64,000 bases of DNA from Heterohyrax brucei. Lineage: Eukaryota > Chordata > Mammalia > Hyracoidea > Procaviidae. The notes under the pieces were generated by a model. That model saw only the letters and a list, made by a program, of their open reading frames with translations. It made no database searches and had not been told where the DNA came from. Below are positions 11,670-22,109 of this stretch, piece after piece. Position numbers and translations under genes: made by a program. Each line of letters opens with the position of its first letter. The stretch's first letter is position 1. The DNA lies in contig CM053142.1 of the NCBI GenBank assembly GCA_028571685.1, positions 128,952,796 to 129,016,795 of the forward strand, in the 5' to 3' direction.

Positions 11670-12350
11670 GATTGTTGCTAGGTGCCATCAAGCCAGTCCA
11701 GCTCACATCAACCCTATGCACAACAGAATAAAACACTGCCCAGTCCTGCTCCATCCTCACAACTATTGCTATGCTTGAGCACATCATAGCAGCCACTGTG
11801 TCAACCCATCTTGTCAATGGTCTTCCTCTCTTTTGCTGTCTTTCCACCTTACCAAGTAGAAGATTCTTGTCAAGGGTGATCTTCAGCAAAGTCTTATTTG
11901 CATGTGATACTGTTCAATAATTTCTGCATTCTGGTGGATCACTTTTCTTTGGACTAGGCACAAATACGTATCTTTTCCAGTCAGTCAGCCAGGTAGCTGT
12001 CTTCCAAATTTCTTAGCACAGACAAGGAGCACCTCTGGCACAACATCCTTGTTGAGACATCTCAGTTGGTCTTGTGCCTATTTCTGCAGCCTTCAGTGCA
12101 GCTTCGACTTCTTCCTTCAACACTACTGGTCCTTGATCATATGCCACCTCCTGAAATGGCTGAACATCAGCCAATTCTTTTTGGTATAGTGACTGTGTAT
12201 TTCTTATATCCTCTTTTGATGTTTCCTGCATTGTTCGATATTTTGCCCAGAGGATTCTTCAATATTGCAACTGGAGACTTGAATTTTTCTCTGGCTTTCA
12301 GTTTGAAAAGTGCTGAGTGTGTCCTTTTCTGTTGGTTTTCTTTGCACAAT
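11670..12350 (-). mobile_element. BovB/RTE LINE fragment with internal deletion
   Basis: It begins with the BovB 3' end (gttgctaggtgccatcaag...). Near 11875 it jumps from the 3'-terminal region ('ttgtcaagggtgat') to sequence ('cttcagcaaagtcttatttgcatgtgata') that in the 49.6 kb copy lies about 1.1 kb further in (near 50770). Minus-strand peptides include EEVEAALKAAEIGTRP, which resembles the RTE RT N-terminal region. The middle of the RT is missing. Confidence 0.8.
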
Positions 12351-12579
12351 ATATTGTAATATGTTGGGGAAAATTAACAGCTTAGTTTTTTTTACCTTTC
12401 AAATATATATTTTCAGATTTAGACCTATTTCTAAACTCTCAGCTTAGCTCTGTTCTTTCTAATTGGTTTAGAGTGTAGTCTATAAAACAAACAAAAAGAT
12501 CACTAAACAAAAACATGCAATTCATCTGCAGCGTGTTTCTAAGGTCAACTAGCTACAAATAAGCCTGCTACTGAATAAT

Positions 12580-12737
12580 CAAAAAACCCACATCCACTGC
12601 TGTTGAGTTGATCCCTACTCATAGTGACAGAGTAGAACTGCTCCATAGGGTTTCTAAGGATCAGCTGGTGGACCAGTACTGCCAATCTTTTGTTTAGTAG
12701 CCATAGCTGTTAACTACTCCATCACCAGGGCTCCACT
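12580..12737 (-). repeat. AfroSINE, reverse orientation
   Basis: Tail 'cactgctgttgagttgatcc', body 'gggtttctaaggatcagctgg' and head 'taactactccatcaccagggctcc' are all visible in reverse order. Confidence 0.85.
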
Positions 12738-12804
12738 ATTACTGAATAATGACCTTTTATTTGGTGAATACACAGTAGGAAGTTAAAATGTATGTATTTA
12801 ATGA

Positions 12805-12831
12805 CAGCCAAGTCAAGTGCCGTCGAGTCGG
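12805..12831 (-). mobile_element. 27-base SINE/BovB tail micro-insertion
   Basis: A 27-base block ending in 'tgccgtcgagtcgg' is flanked by the identical 9-mer ATTTAATGA at 12796-12804 and 12832-12840. It shares its layout with the 8543-8593 insertion (gccaag.c....tgccgtcgagtcgg). Its CpGs are undecayed, unlike most full-length copies in the window, which suggests a recent event. Confidence 0.65.
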
Positions 12832-13287
12832 ATTTAATGATAAATATTTATAAATTTATAAAATAACCCCTATTGATACAAAATGCAAAACAGAAAAGTA
12901 TTTGCTGAAGCACATCTCCAATATTATTCAATAGAATACTGGTGTCCTGCAATACACTGATAGGTGTTTACTGGGGGAAAAAGATAAGTTCCTCAAATCA
13001 ATTTGGGAAACCTCAGGTTAAATAATTTTTTATACTGCAGGACTTCTCAGAACTTTTAACGTGCTTATGTGTGAGAGAGATACAATATAGTATTTCCAAA
13101 ATGGAATAGTTGTTGTTTTCTCTAGGGACCCATACATACTGGGAAACCCAGTCCGGAAATATTCTCATCTTCCTGAACATGTGCCTCTGTCCAAATCCAT
13201 TTTCAAATCACATTTTCAAGATTCTCAAAACTAAATAATGGTACAGTCCTTGGTTTAATGATCTCAACAGCCAGATGCCCAAAGCTC

Positions 13288-13345
13288 CAAACTCACTGGT
13301 GTCTAGTAGATTCTGACTCATAACGACCTTAAAGACCAGACACTG
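13288..13345 (-). repeat. AfroSINE tail fragment, reverse
   Basis: 'ccaaactcactggtgtctagtagattctgactcataacgacc' is a decayed reverse SINE tail. The head is absent. Confidence 0.55.
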
Positions 13346-13716
13346 CTGTTCTGTTTCAAGATGATGAGCTAGTTAAAACTACAGGACATGGTTTAACTCC
13401 ACTCACTGACATTTACACAGGTATCAAATTTAGTCCTTAGGTTTTCCTGTATTTAAAGAAATGCTTGCTCTAAGGAATAGAAATAAGATAACACATTTAT
13501 ACTATTTCCATCCTGAACACTGCAGACAGAATCTGCAATTGTTCTCAGCTAGCAGTCAAAAACATCTAATCTAATAAATCATAGTTTTGCTGGCAAATAT
13601 TATCATCATTTAAATTACTAAATTGATAAAAAGCATATGCCATCATTCAAACAGCATTAAGTAACGCACTCCTTAATCAACGAAGATTTAATAACTGCTT
13701 AATATGTGTGTTTGGA

Positions 13717-13866
13717 AAGACTGGTGGTGCAGTGGTTAAATGCTATAGCTAACCTTTTGGTTGGCAGTTTGAAACCTCCAAGCACTCCTTGGAAACTCTA
13801 TGGGGCAGTTTTACTGTGTCCTATATGGTCACTATCAATTGACTCAATGGCAACAGGTTTTTTTGT
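13717..13866 (+). repeat. AfroSINE, short form
   Basis: Box A 'gtgcagtggttaaatgct', body 'cactccttggaaactctatggggcag' and tail 'actcaatggcaacagg' are present. Confidence 0.85.
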
Positions 13867-14139
13867 TCATTTTATTATGTGTTAAGCAAAAGTCTAGTCC
13901 CTGGAGGAGGACAGTATAAAAACTAAATGGTAAGTTCTGCTTTTGAAAAGTTTATAATAAGGAATGGGAGACAAGGGCACAAACAATTACAACACAAAGT
14001 GATGTGTGTTATTATAGGTGTAAACTGCAAAGTTGTTTGAGAACACCAAGAAAAGGAAGAAGAATGAGGAAGAACACACATTACTGTACGATGTAGAGTG
14101 GAGATGGATCACTCCACAGTGATGCCAGTAAGAGAACCC

Positions 14140-14500
14140 TTTTACTTGTCAGACTGACAAAAATAGGAATTTCGATTACTTGCTTTAGCAGTGATAAAAA
14201 AATCACTCTCAAACACTGTGGGTGGGGAATAAATCTGTATAACTGCTTTGGAAAGGAATTTAGCAGTATCTAGGAAAATCAAAAATAAACATTCCTTTAT
14301 CTCTCTAGTCTATCACTAGGAATTAGCCAACACCCAATTCATACATGTGTTAAAACACATGTAAATTCAAGGTTATGTACTGTTTATTGTTAAGGGTGAA
14401 AATGCTTACAAAGAACCTTAGTGTCCCTCTCAAAAGCAGAGTAGTAAATAGTTTACAATCCCTATACTGGAACGCTTTGTGATGCTAAACAGAAGGCGCA
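14140..14500 (+). repeat. L1M 3' region fragment
   Basis: The typical old L1 3' text is present: 'agactgacaaaaatagg', 'aacactgtgggtggggaataaat', 'aatttagcagtatctag', and 'agcagagtagtaaatag' near the end. Confidence 0.65.
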
Positions 14501-14504
14501 GGCC

Positions 14505-14806
14505 TTCCTTTCATTCAGAGGAAAAGTACCAGTCATGACATTAGCCTACAAAGCCCTATAAAATCCGCTGCCCACACCTCTCTGATCTTGCTCACTTTCC
14601 CTGTTCCCCTCTGACCCACTCTAGGCTCCCCACCCCCTTCAGGGCTTTGCACTGCCAGTTTACTCGGTCTAGACCCTCCTCCCCCATGTGCACTCACCTC
14701 TTTCAAGTCTTTGTGCTAATCTCACCTACTCAGCAAAGTCTGCTGTATTTAAAATGAAAGCTTGCCTGACCAATTTTTCTTTTCATAGCATTTATTACCT
14801 TCTAGC
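14505..14806 (+). repeat. L2 LINE fragment
   Basis: It carries the L2 sense text: 'acaaagccctataaaatc', 'cacctctctgatcttgctc', 'agggctttgcactgcc' and 'gcttgcctgaccaa'. Confidence 0.7.
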
Positions 14807-14814
14807 ACACTGTA

Positions 14815-14988
14815 TGGGAACCTTGTTGGAGCAGGGGTTAAGTGCTATGCCTGCCAACCAAAAGGCCAGCAGCACAAACCTACCAGGCACTCCTTGGAAA
14901 CTCAATGGGTCAGTTCCACTCTGACCTGTAGGGTTGCTATGAGTCAGACCTGACTCCACGGTAGTGGGTTTTTTGTTTTTTGTTTTTA
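14815..14988 (+). repeat. AfroSINE, short form
   Basis: Complete from 'gttggagcaggggttaagtgct' to the T-rich tail 'gtgggttttttgttttttg'. A near-repeat of 'cacactgtatgg' follows it ('cacactatatgg'), consistent with a target-site duplication. Confidence 0.85.
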
Positions 14989-14999
14989 ACACACTATAT

Positions 15000-15172
15000 G
15001 GAGACTCTGATGGCATATGGGTTGAGAGCTACAGCTGCTAACCAAAAAAGTCAGCGGTTCAAATCCACCAGACCCTCTCTGGAAACTCTATGGGACAACT
15101 CTATACAGTCCTATACTCCTATACAGTCTCTATGAGTTAGAATCGACTCAATGGCATGGATTTAGTTTTGCT
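15000..15172 (+). repeat. AfroSINE, short form
   Basis: A direct neighbour of the preceding copy in the same orientation. A short internal duplication of 'cctatac' / 'tatacagtc' lies at 15100-15128. Confidence 0.85.
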
Positions 15173-15339
15173 GATCTGTGTAAAAAAGAAAGAAAAATAT
15201 ACTTGATGTATAGACTATCTTTGGAAAGTACATACAAATTATGTCTGGCTGAGGAAGTAAGGATCAGAAATGCAAGGACTTTTACTTCCCACTTTAAACT
15301 CTTGTGTTATGTGACTAATGCTTTGTTTTAACATGTGTA

Positions 15340-15440
15340 TTACCTTCCCCCCCAGCTCCCTTGTTTCCTTCTTTCTCTTTCTCTCTCTCTGTTCCCTCAT
15401 TTTCTTCCTCCTTCCCTTTCTTCTTCTGTGCCATCCAATC
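15340..15440. repeat. Pyrimidine-rich low-complexity tract
   Basis: Mostly C and T on the plus strand ('ttccttctttctctttctctctctctg' type). Confidence 0.7.
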
Positions 15441-15461
15441 TATTGCCACTAGCTACATGTG

Positions 15462-15645
15462 AAGGATCCATAGTGGTGCAACAGTTAACAGCTGGTTAAG
15501 TGTTGGGCTGCTAACCTCTGCTATTTGGGAGCTTGACAGTTAGCAATCTGCTTCTGTAAAGATTAGTTTTAAAAACCCTTGGAGCAATTCTATTCTGTCA
15601 CACTGAGTCACTATGAATTGAAATAGACTTGATAGCACTTTCACG
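15462..15645 (+). repeat. AfroSINE, long form
   Basis: It contains the extra block 'caatctgcttctgtaaagatta' and the tail 'gaaatagacttgatagca'. The head is decayed. Confidence 0.8.
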
Positions 15646-15821
15646 AAAACAGCCACATGTGGCTTTTGAGAACCTGAAAACTTTACCTGTGGCTAGTTCA
15701 AAATAAAACGTGCTACACAAAATGTTCATCAAACACACATCAAGCTTAAAAAAACTGGTACAAAAAATAATGTAAAATTTTTCATTAATAAAAATGGTAC
15801 TATTGGGGATATATTAAAAAA

Positions 15822-15860
15822 AAAAACTCAGTGCCATTAAGTTGGATCCAACTCATGGGA
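15822..15860 (-). repeat. AfroSINE tail fragment, reverse
   Basis: 'ctcagtgccattaagttggatccaactcatg' is a tail-only reverse fragment. The bases 'gggatatatt' occur on both sides (before 15815 and after 15857), so it may be another short insertion. Confidence 0.55.
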
Positions 15861-15974
15861 TATATTGGTTTAATGAAATATATCATTAATATTAATTTAA
15901 TCTGTTTCTCTTGACCTTTTAAAATGAGAAATGAATAAAAGGCAAGTGAGAAAGTGACAAAACCAAAAGGAAAA

Positions 15975-16072
15975 CAAAGCCCAGTGCTGTTGAGTTCATT
16001 CCAACTCACAGCGATGCTACAGAATAGAGTAGAACTGCTCCACAGAGTTTCCAAGGAGCACCTGGCAGAAAT
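15975..16072 (-). repeat. AfroSINE 3' half, reverse
   Basis: Tail and body ('tttccaaggagcacctgg') are present but the tRNA head is missing, so this is a 5'-truncated copy. Confidence 0.8.
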
Positions 16073-16229
16073 CTAAAATTATATCGATGGCTTGCACTTG
16101 TGACATTATACTTCTATTGGACAGTGCTTCTTGTTCTCTTTCAAAAAAGGGTATATATTATAACCAAGAACGGTGAAAAGACTTTGAACGTTACACAGAA
16201 CTGACATAAAAATCAGTTTCGCCTCTACT

Positions 16230-16340
16230 CAATTTCTGTGAACCCTAGTTTTCTTGGCCAGTAAAACATTGGGTTATGATCATCTACCCAAAAGGATTAT
16301 GGTAGAAATTAAATGAGATAATTAGATATAAGACATTTGG
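16230..16340 (+). repeat. Probable MIR fragment
   Basis: 'ttttcttggccagtaaaacattggg' and 'gattatggtagaaattaaatgag' fit the MIR 3' region. Decayed. Confidence 0.5.
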
Positions 16341-17454
16341 TACACAACAGTATATCATAAAATAGTACACTGCTTGATTTTTTCTTTTGGCAGAGGACAC
16401 TGTATGGCTGGCATGAAGTAATTAGCTTAGCCATCCAGCAGTGGGGCAGAACCATCTTTCTCCAAGCTTGTGCAGGTTTTATTACCTATGGGAAAGGAAA
16501 AGAAAGTAAACACTGCTAATACAAGGTATGAATTTTAGTCAGAAAAATAAAAGATGAATGAAGCACTGAATTTTGGGTGCAGGGTTGAGATCACTGCAAT
16601 CTATCACACTGTATTTCTATAGTAAACAGTTTCACAGTATTTAGTAGGTACACAACAACACTCAGTGAAAACTTCAGAAAAGACAAAGAAAGAAAAGGGG
16701 AAGTGGTGAAATTCTAGTGGGCTTGTACCAACACTGCCCAGATGCAAGAGCTAGCCAAGCCATGAGCGCAGAGTCCGAACTGACCTCACCTCCAGCAAGG
16801 GTAGGGAAGAGCTCTGTCTCCTAGGAGGCAAGAGGACACCATCAGATGACTACCTAGCTTTAGAAGCTTTTTCACCTACAATGAAGAGATTAATGGAAAA
16901 GAAAAGGGAGAAACCAGAACACTTGTTTAGAAAAGATGATACTATGCTTTTGCTAACATATGTTTTCAAAGAATAAAAGCAAAATCAGATTTAAGTTGCC
17001 AAGGACAGTCTGTCTTTCCTATTCCATGTCAACAGAGAAGGTTTTCAAATTAAGCTGGACCTGTTCTATTTGTCAAACCATAAGGTATCAAGAGGAACAA
17101 AAAAGAACCTCTTAAAAATGAAAAGCTTGTGTAATGTAGTGTAGCATTTATTTTAGTTGCTGTATTTATTTTAATGGCTTTAGAAATGACTTTAGAACTG
17201 TATTCAAAGAAACATTAAGAGGTCATTTAGGTTTTTCAGTTACACTTTACTGCATTTTATGGAGACATTTTATGTTACAATATTTGTGAATTTGTGGATA
17301 TAAGAAGGCCTTCTGGGAAAACGCCTCACAAATGACACTGGTCTGCTGTTTCAGAGAATATTAGAGATGGAAAGGCTTGTCAGTAAACTGAGGTCCAGAA
17401 GACAATACAGTTCAGAAATCATAATGATAGTTATCATATAATCAGGGACCCTGG
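16341..17454. other. Unassigned sequence
   Basis: I see no identifiable repeat or coding signal. The stretch 17100-17240 is T-rich. Confidence 0.4.
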
Positions 17455-18020
17455 ATTAGCCACTCTTCCTTCCTTTATTCAACTTACTAACACTTGGTGA
17501 GCATCCACTGTGTCTCAGACAGTGGGGATACAGTACTTAACCAGACAGGCCAGCTCCCATGGTAGATGAGGTGGTGTGGAGTTCAATACACACACAAATA
17601 AGAAAATACTGTGTCATAATAAGTGGTACGGTGAAAATAAAATAAAGCAATGTGGTAGAGTGACTTAGGAAACCACTACAGAGTAGGAGGTCAAATCTCT
17701 GAGGAGATGACATATAAAATTATATTTGCGTGAAAAAAGACCCACCTAGCCATGTGCGCATGTTCAGGAAGCACATTCAAGCCAGTGCAAAAGCCTCAGG
17801 CAAGCTTAAAGCAGTGCAGGGACAGAGAGATTAGTGCAGCCTGAGCCTACGGAGGCAGGAGTGCAGTGGCACGAGGTGAGGTTAGAAAGAGAAGAGTGAC
17901 ACCTCAGTGTGCTATGTAGACAAGGTAAGATGTTTGGATTTCACTCTCGATGCAATGGGATATCACCGGCAGGTTTCAAACAGCAGTCATATTATCTGGG
18001 AGAATTCTGGTAAAGTGGTG
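17455..18020 (-). repeat. L2 LINE, reverse orientation
   Basis: It begins with the reverse L2 3' terminus ('tttattcaact.actaacacttggtgagcatc...cagtggggatacagta'). It continues through 'ctctgaggagatgaca', 'agtgcaaaagcctcaggc' and 'tttggatttcactctcgatgcaatgggat', all in reverse L2 order. Confidence 0.75.
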
Positions 18021-18060
18021 GTAGTGGCAACATGATTTCTGGATCATCCTTTCCCCAAAA

Positions 18061-18100
18061 GACACACACAATACACACACACACACACACACACACACTC
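18061..18100. repeat. (CA)n microsatellite
   Basis: About 20 CA units, interrupted once by 'ata'. Confidence 0.95.
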
Positions 18101-18134
18101 CATGGAGAACATTTACACAAAACCATATATCTTA

Positions 18135-18292
18135 ACCAAAAACGAAACTCATTGCCACTGAGCTGATTCTGACTCAGAGCGACCCTACAGGACAGAGTAG
18201 AACTGCCTCACAGAGTTTCCAAGGAGCACCTAAGTGGGACTGAACTGCTGAACTTTGGGTTAGCAGCTATTGCACTTAATCACTGAAGGGGC
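18135..18292 (-). repeat. AfroSINE, reverse orientation
   Basis: A complete reverse copy: 'cattgccactgagctgattc' tail, 'tttccaaggagcacct' body, and a head near 'ttagcagctattgcacttaatc'. Confidence 0.85.
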
Positions 18293-18297
18293 TATAA

Positions 18298-18800
18298 TTG
18301 TCTTGAGTTATCCAGTGCTGCTGTAACAGAAATACCACAAGAGGATGGCTTTAACCAAGTTTATTCTCTCAGTCTAGGAGGCTAGAAGTCCAAACTCAGG
18401 GTGTCAGTACTAAGGAAAAACTTTCTGTTTTCTGTCTGTCCTCTGGGAAGGTCCTTGTCATCAATCTTCTCAGTCTAGGAGCTTCTAAGTACAAGGATCC
18501 TGGGTCCGAAAGGCATGCTCCACTCCTGACTCTCCTTGGTGGTAATGAAGTCCCTCTCTTCTCTGCTTGCTTGTCTCTTTTATATCTCAAAAGAGGTCGA
18601 CTCAAGACACAACCTAATCCTGTAGATTATGTCCTGCCAAATTAATATAATTGACAGCTCACTCCCAAATAGGATCATAACCACAGGCATAGAGGCTAGG
18701 ATTTACAACACAAAGGTAAATTAGATAGCAAAATGCTGGGAATCATAGCCTAATCAACTTGACACATTCTAGGGGAACAAAATGCAATCTATGAGAGGCA
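18298..18800 (-). repeat. LTR (MLT1/MaLR-like), reverse orientation
   Basis: Its reverse complement ends in 'ggtatttctgttacagcagcac', the usual 3' end of this LTR class. The body ('tctcagtctaggaggctagaag', 'tatatctcaaaagag') matches 49262-51235. Its reverse complement is related to 20188-20690. No coding interior accompanies it, so it is probably a solo LTR. Confidence 0.7.
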
Positions 18801-19204
18801 CAAACCATCGAGAGATACAGTATCCCTGCGCAAGAGAAAGCAGAGTAACTACTAGATGTCTGAAGGATCTGAGAGAAAAAGAATGGCAAATAGACAACAA
18901 AGATTCACTAAAACTGCTGCTGGCCAATTTGATAACCATGGCTGAAACTGCCTGATTCAAAAGTCAGTGAGGACAAGGGACCCACGGTGAAATCTAAATG
19001 ATGCAGAGCAGCCCTTTGCCTGTGAACCTGTGAATCCAACCAGGGCTCTCTTGCAGCATAGGACTTCACACTAAGTAGAAACTGTTGGGAGTAGCATCAC
19101 AATGGAGCATGAGAGGAACAGTAGCAACGAAAGAAAGAAAAGATCTACAGAAAGTTAGGGGCACATTCCCAGAGCTAGGACTCCTGATATTGGCCATTCT
19201 ACTT

Positions 19205-19645
19205 GTTCCCGTCACACTGTGACTTTGATACCTGGCCTATCCAATGGGGGGGGTCTAAGTTCACTCCCCCGAATCTGGGTAGAATTTGTGATTAATTCAA
19301 TTAACAGAATGTGACAAAAAATGACTCTGTGACTTTTGAGGCCAGATCGTAAATATGCCACATACTTCCACCTTGCCATATTAGAACCCAGCTGCCATGC
19401 TATGAGGAAGCCCAAGGTAGCCCACAGGGAGAGGCCACTTGTAGGTATTCTAGCCAGCAGCTGAGCTCTCATTCCAGCCAACAATCACCTGAGGCTGCAA
19501 ACAGTGTAGACAGAAGACAAGCTCATTATGCTGTATTCTATCTGAATTCCTGACCACAGAATCCATGAGCATGGTGAAATAGTGGCTTATTCATAACTAA
19601 TTCTAAGGTAGTTTGTTATCCAGCAATAGTAACAGAGATATCACA
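19205..19645 (+). repeat. MLT1-like LTR, sense
   Basis: Typical MLT1 text is visible: 'gtgacttttgaggccagatc', 'cagctgccatgctatgaggaa', 'gaattcctgaccacag' and the end 'gttatccagcaatagtaacagag'. A solo LTR. Confidence 0.7.
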
Positions 19646-19904
19646 GTTTTAGTTAAATGTTTTGGATCTCATAGAAAAATTTATAAGGTATGTTTATTGG
19701 AAAAGTCTTCCTTATTTTTGGTAAGTTAGAAAACAAAATGAAATCCAGTGATGGGATTTCCCTTTCAAGGAAGCTGTTGAACCAACTAGTACAGCAAAAT
19801 CTGTTTTCTCGGCTTTCCACTGAATGTCTTGCTACAAAACGATATTTAAACCCTGATGGGGAGGTTTGCTTTTCTCAAAAGCAGCATCAAGGTTCATTTA
19901 CTTT

Positions 19905-20110
19905 TTTTTTTTTTATTCTATCTTTTCTTTTTAAATTTATTTGGAAATGGATTATCAACCAAAGTAGGACAATTTTTCAACACAACTTTATGGAGATACA
20001 ATTGAATGCCACTCAATTCATATTTAAATTTTAAAATTCAGTGCACATATTATTCACGTTGTGCAACGATTACAATCTAATTTTAGACCACTCATATCTC
20101 CCTTCACCCA
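19905..20110 (-). repeat. L1M 3' UTR fragment, reverse
   Basis: A T tract (19905-19920) is followed by 'ctttatggagatacaattgaatgcc', 'attcagtgcacatattattcacgttgtgcaacgatt', the reverse of a widespread old L1 3' UTR. Confidence 0.65.
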
Positions 20111-20187
20111 CAACAATTCTGAAAATGAAAGGAGCATTAATAACAATTCTGCAAAGACAATCATTGTTACTTAGTATATTCAGAGGT

Positions 20188-20690
20188 CTGGATTTAACTG
20201 TGTCCCCCCCAAAATGTGTTTATCCATTTGGCCAGTCCATGATTCCTGGTATTGTGTGATGTTCCTCCAGGTTGTAAATGCTGCCTCTACAGTGTTAATG
20301 AGAGAGTATGGGTAGCAGTTGTGTTGGTGGGGCAGGATTCAGCGTGTAAGATTATATTGTGCCTTGAGGCAGTCTCTTGGGGTACCAAGAAAAGAGAGGC
20401 AGGCAGAGAGCTGGGGACCTCATGTCACCAAGAAGCAAGGCCAGGAGCAGAGTGTGTACTTGGAAGGTACCTGGGGCCCTATGCCTCCAAAGCTTCCACT
20501 CCAGGGGAAGATTGATAACAAAGACTTTCCTCCAGAGCCAATGGAGAAAGCTTTTCCCTGAAGCTGATGCCCTGTATGTAGACTTGTAGCCTATTGGGCT
20601 GCAAAAGAATAAAATCTCTCTTTTGTAAAGCCATCCACCTATGGCATTTCTATTATAGTAGTACTAGGTGACTAAGACAACCACTATGTC
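20188..20690 (+). repeat. LTR (MLT1/MaLR-like), sense
   Basis: It runs from 'ctgtgtccccccaaaatgtg' to 'tttctattatagtagtactaggtgactaagaca'. The poly-A signal region 'aagaataaaatctctc' lies near 20606. It is the same family as 18298-18800 but in inverted orientation. The overlapping 70-90-codon frames are LTR-internal chance frames. Confidence 0.75.
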
Positions 20691-20705
20691 ACCAGGGCTC
20701 TAAGA
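20676..20705 (-). repeat. AfroSINE head fragment, reverse
   Basis: 'aaccactatgtcaccagggctc' is the reverse of a SINE 5' end. Only about 30 bases remain. Confidence 0.5.
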
Positions 20706-20889
20706 CAGGTATAGGATTATATTAAAATTCAAGGTTTGAAAGCACCCAAATTTTTCAAAACTTGGCACTTAAAAAAAAAACTTTGCTATTAACATAAACA
20801 GTAAACCACTGTTACTATATAGCTGAACTCAGTGGATTTTTCACTGATGTGATAGTTTTATACAGACATTTATTTTAGAAAGTAATACT

Positions 20890-21025
20890 GCTTGCTTTGG
20901 TCATCCCGTGTTGCTGTTACAGAAATAACCACAAGTGGATGGCCAGGTCTTCTTACCATGTGACTGTTGGGTGGATTTGAACCGCCAACCTTGTGGTTAG
21001 CGTCTGAGCACCATGACTGTTCCTT
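20890..21025 (-). repeat. LTR end plus AfroSINE head fragment, reverse
   Basis: 20890-20945 repeats the LTR terminus seen at 18300 ('ttgctgttacagaaataaccacaagtggatgg'). 20965-21024 is a reverse SINE head ('gtggatttgaaccgccaacc'). Confidence 0.6.
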
Positions 21026-21374
21026 CACTACAAAGTTTACATAAAAACATACAGGTTTGATAAAATAATATTAAGAACTTGGGTACAGGCAGAATTTGCA
21101 AGTCCCTTAACAGAGAGCTATCTTAAAAAGAGTAATTAAAGAGCAGTTAGTGTTCACAGAGAAACAAGATGTTAATTTTCTCCTTTAACACCCTTCCTGT
21201 AAACTACAAGCAATGAAATTCCCAGGGAAATAACCCATTGCCACCAAGTCAATTACAGGTGGGAAAAAGAAAAAAGTCTTTCCCTCACATAAAGATTGAA
21301 ATAATTAACTACCACTTGGGAATGGTGAAGGCTTTTTGTTGTAGTTCAAGTTTGTAAATGGTTCCTGTAACTAG

Positions 21375-21775
21375 GATAGCATTTTACAGTTGCAAGTGAA
21401 ATTCATGATCATTCAGTCAGCTTCCTCCTCTTTATAGCTGAAGTAGTAACATCCAGAGAATTGAAAGGATTGGCCCAAGATTATATAACCATTTAGAGTG
21501 AATGCTAAGGCTAGAAGCCAGGGCTCTTGACTCAAACTATTTTCCTATTAATGATAATAGCTACTCTTGTTGCTTACCATGCACCAAACTCTGTGACAGG
21601 AGCATTTCTATTGATCTAATTTAGTCTCCACAATGCGCTACAAACATAACTGATCTCCCCATTTTACAGACGGAAGTTGAAGATGCTTAGAAAAGTTAAC
21701 AGTCTCTTACAAGGTTATACAACAAACAGAGAAGCTAAGATTTCAATCTAGTTTTCATTTTAGAGCCTGATATTA
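21375..21775 (-). repeat. Two reverse MIR fragments
   Basis: 21375-21540 ('gaagtagtaacatccagagaattgaaaggattggcccaagat') and 21560-21775 ('accatgcaccaaactctgtgacagg', 'cccattttacagacgg') both read as reverse MIR. Confidence 0.65.
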
Positions 21776-21833
21776 ACCAAAGGGTAATACTGCTTCTTTG
21801 AATTTGATAGGACATCACTATATCTATATACGG

Positions 21834-21945
21834 AGCTCTGGTGGCACCATGGTTAAAAGTTACAGCTGCTAACCAAAAGGTCAGCAGTTCAAGTCCACCA
21901 GTCACTCCTTGGACACCCTATGAGGCAGTGGTAAATAGATGGGTT
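21834..21945 (+). repeat. AfroSINE, 3'-truncated
   Basis: The head and body are well preserved ('gctgctaaccaaaaggtcagcagttcaa'). It stops after 'tgaggcagtgg' without the tail. Confidence 0.8.
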
Positions 21946-21971
21946 GTTTCTTGATCATTAGAATGTCTTGG

Positions 21972-22108
21972 AAACCAACCAAACCCATTGCCATCAAGTT
22001 GATTCCAACTTATAGCAACCCTAAGGACAGAGTAGAACCGCCCCATCAAGTTTCCATGTAATGCCTGGTAAATTCGAACTGCTGACCATGTGGTTAGCAG
22101 CCATCAAA
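21972..22108 (-). repeat. AfroSINE, reverse orientation
   Basis: Tail 'aacccattgccatcaagttgattcc', body, and a partial head ending 'ggttagcagccatc'. With the preceding copy it forms a convergent SINE pair about 30 bases apart. Confidence 0.85.
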
Positions 22109-22109
22109 T

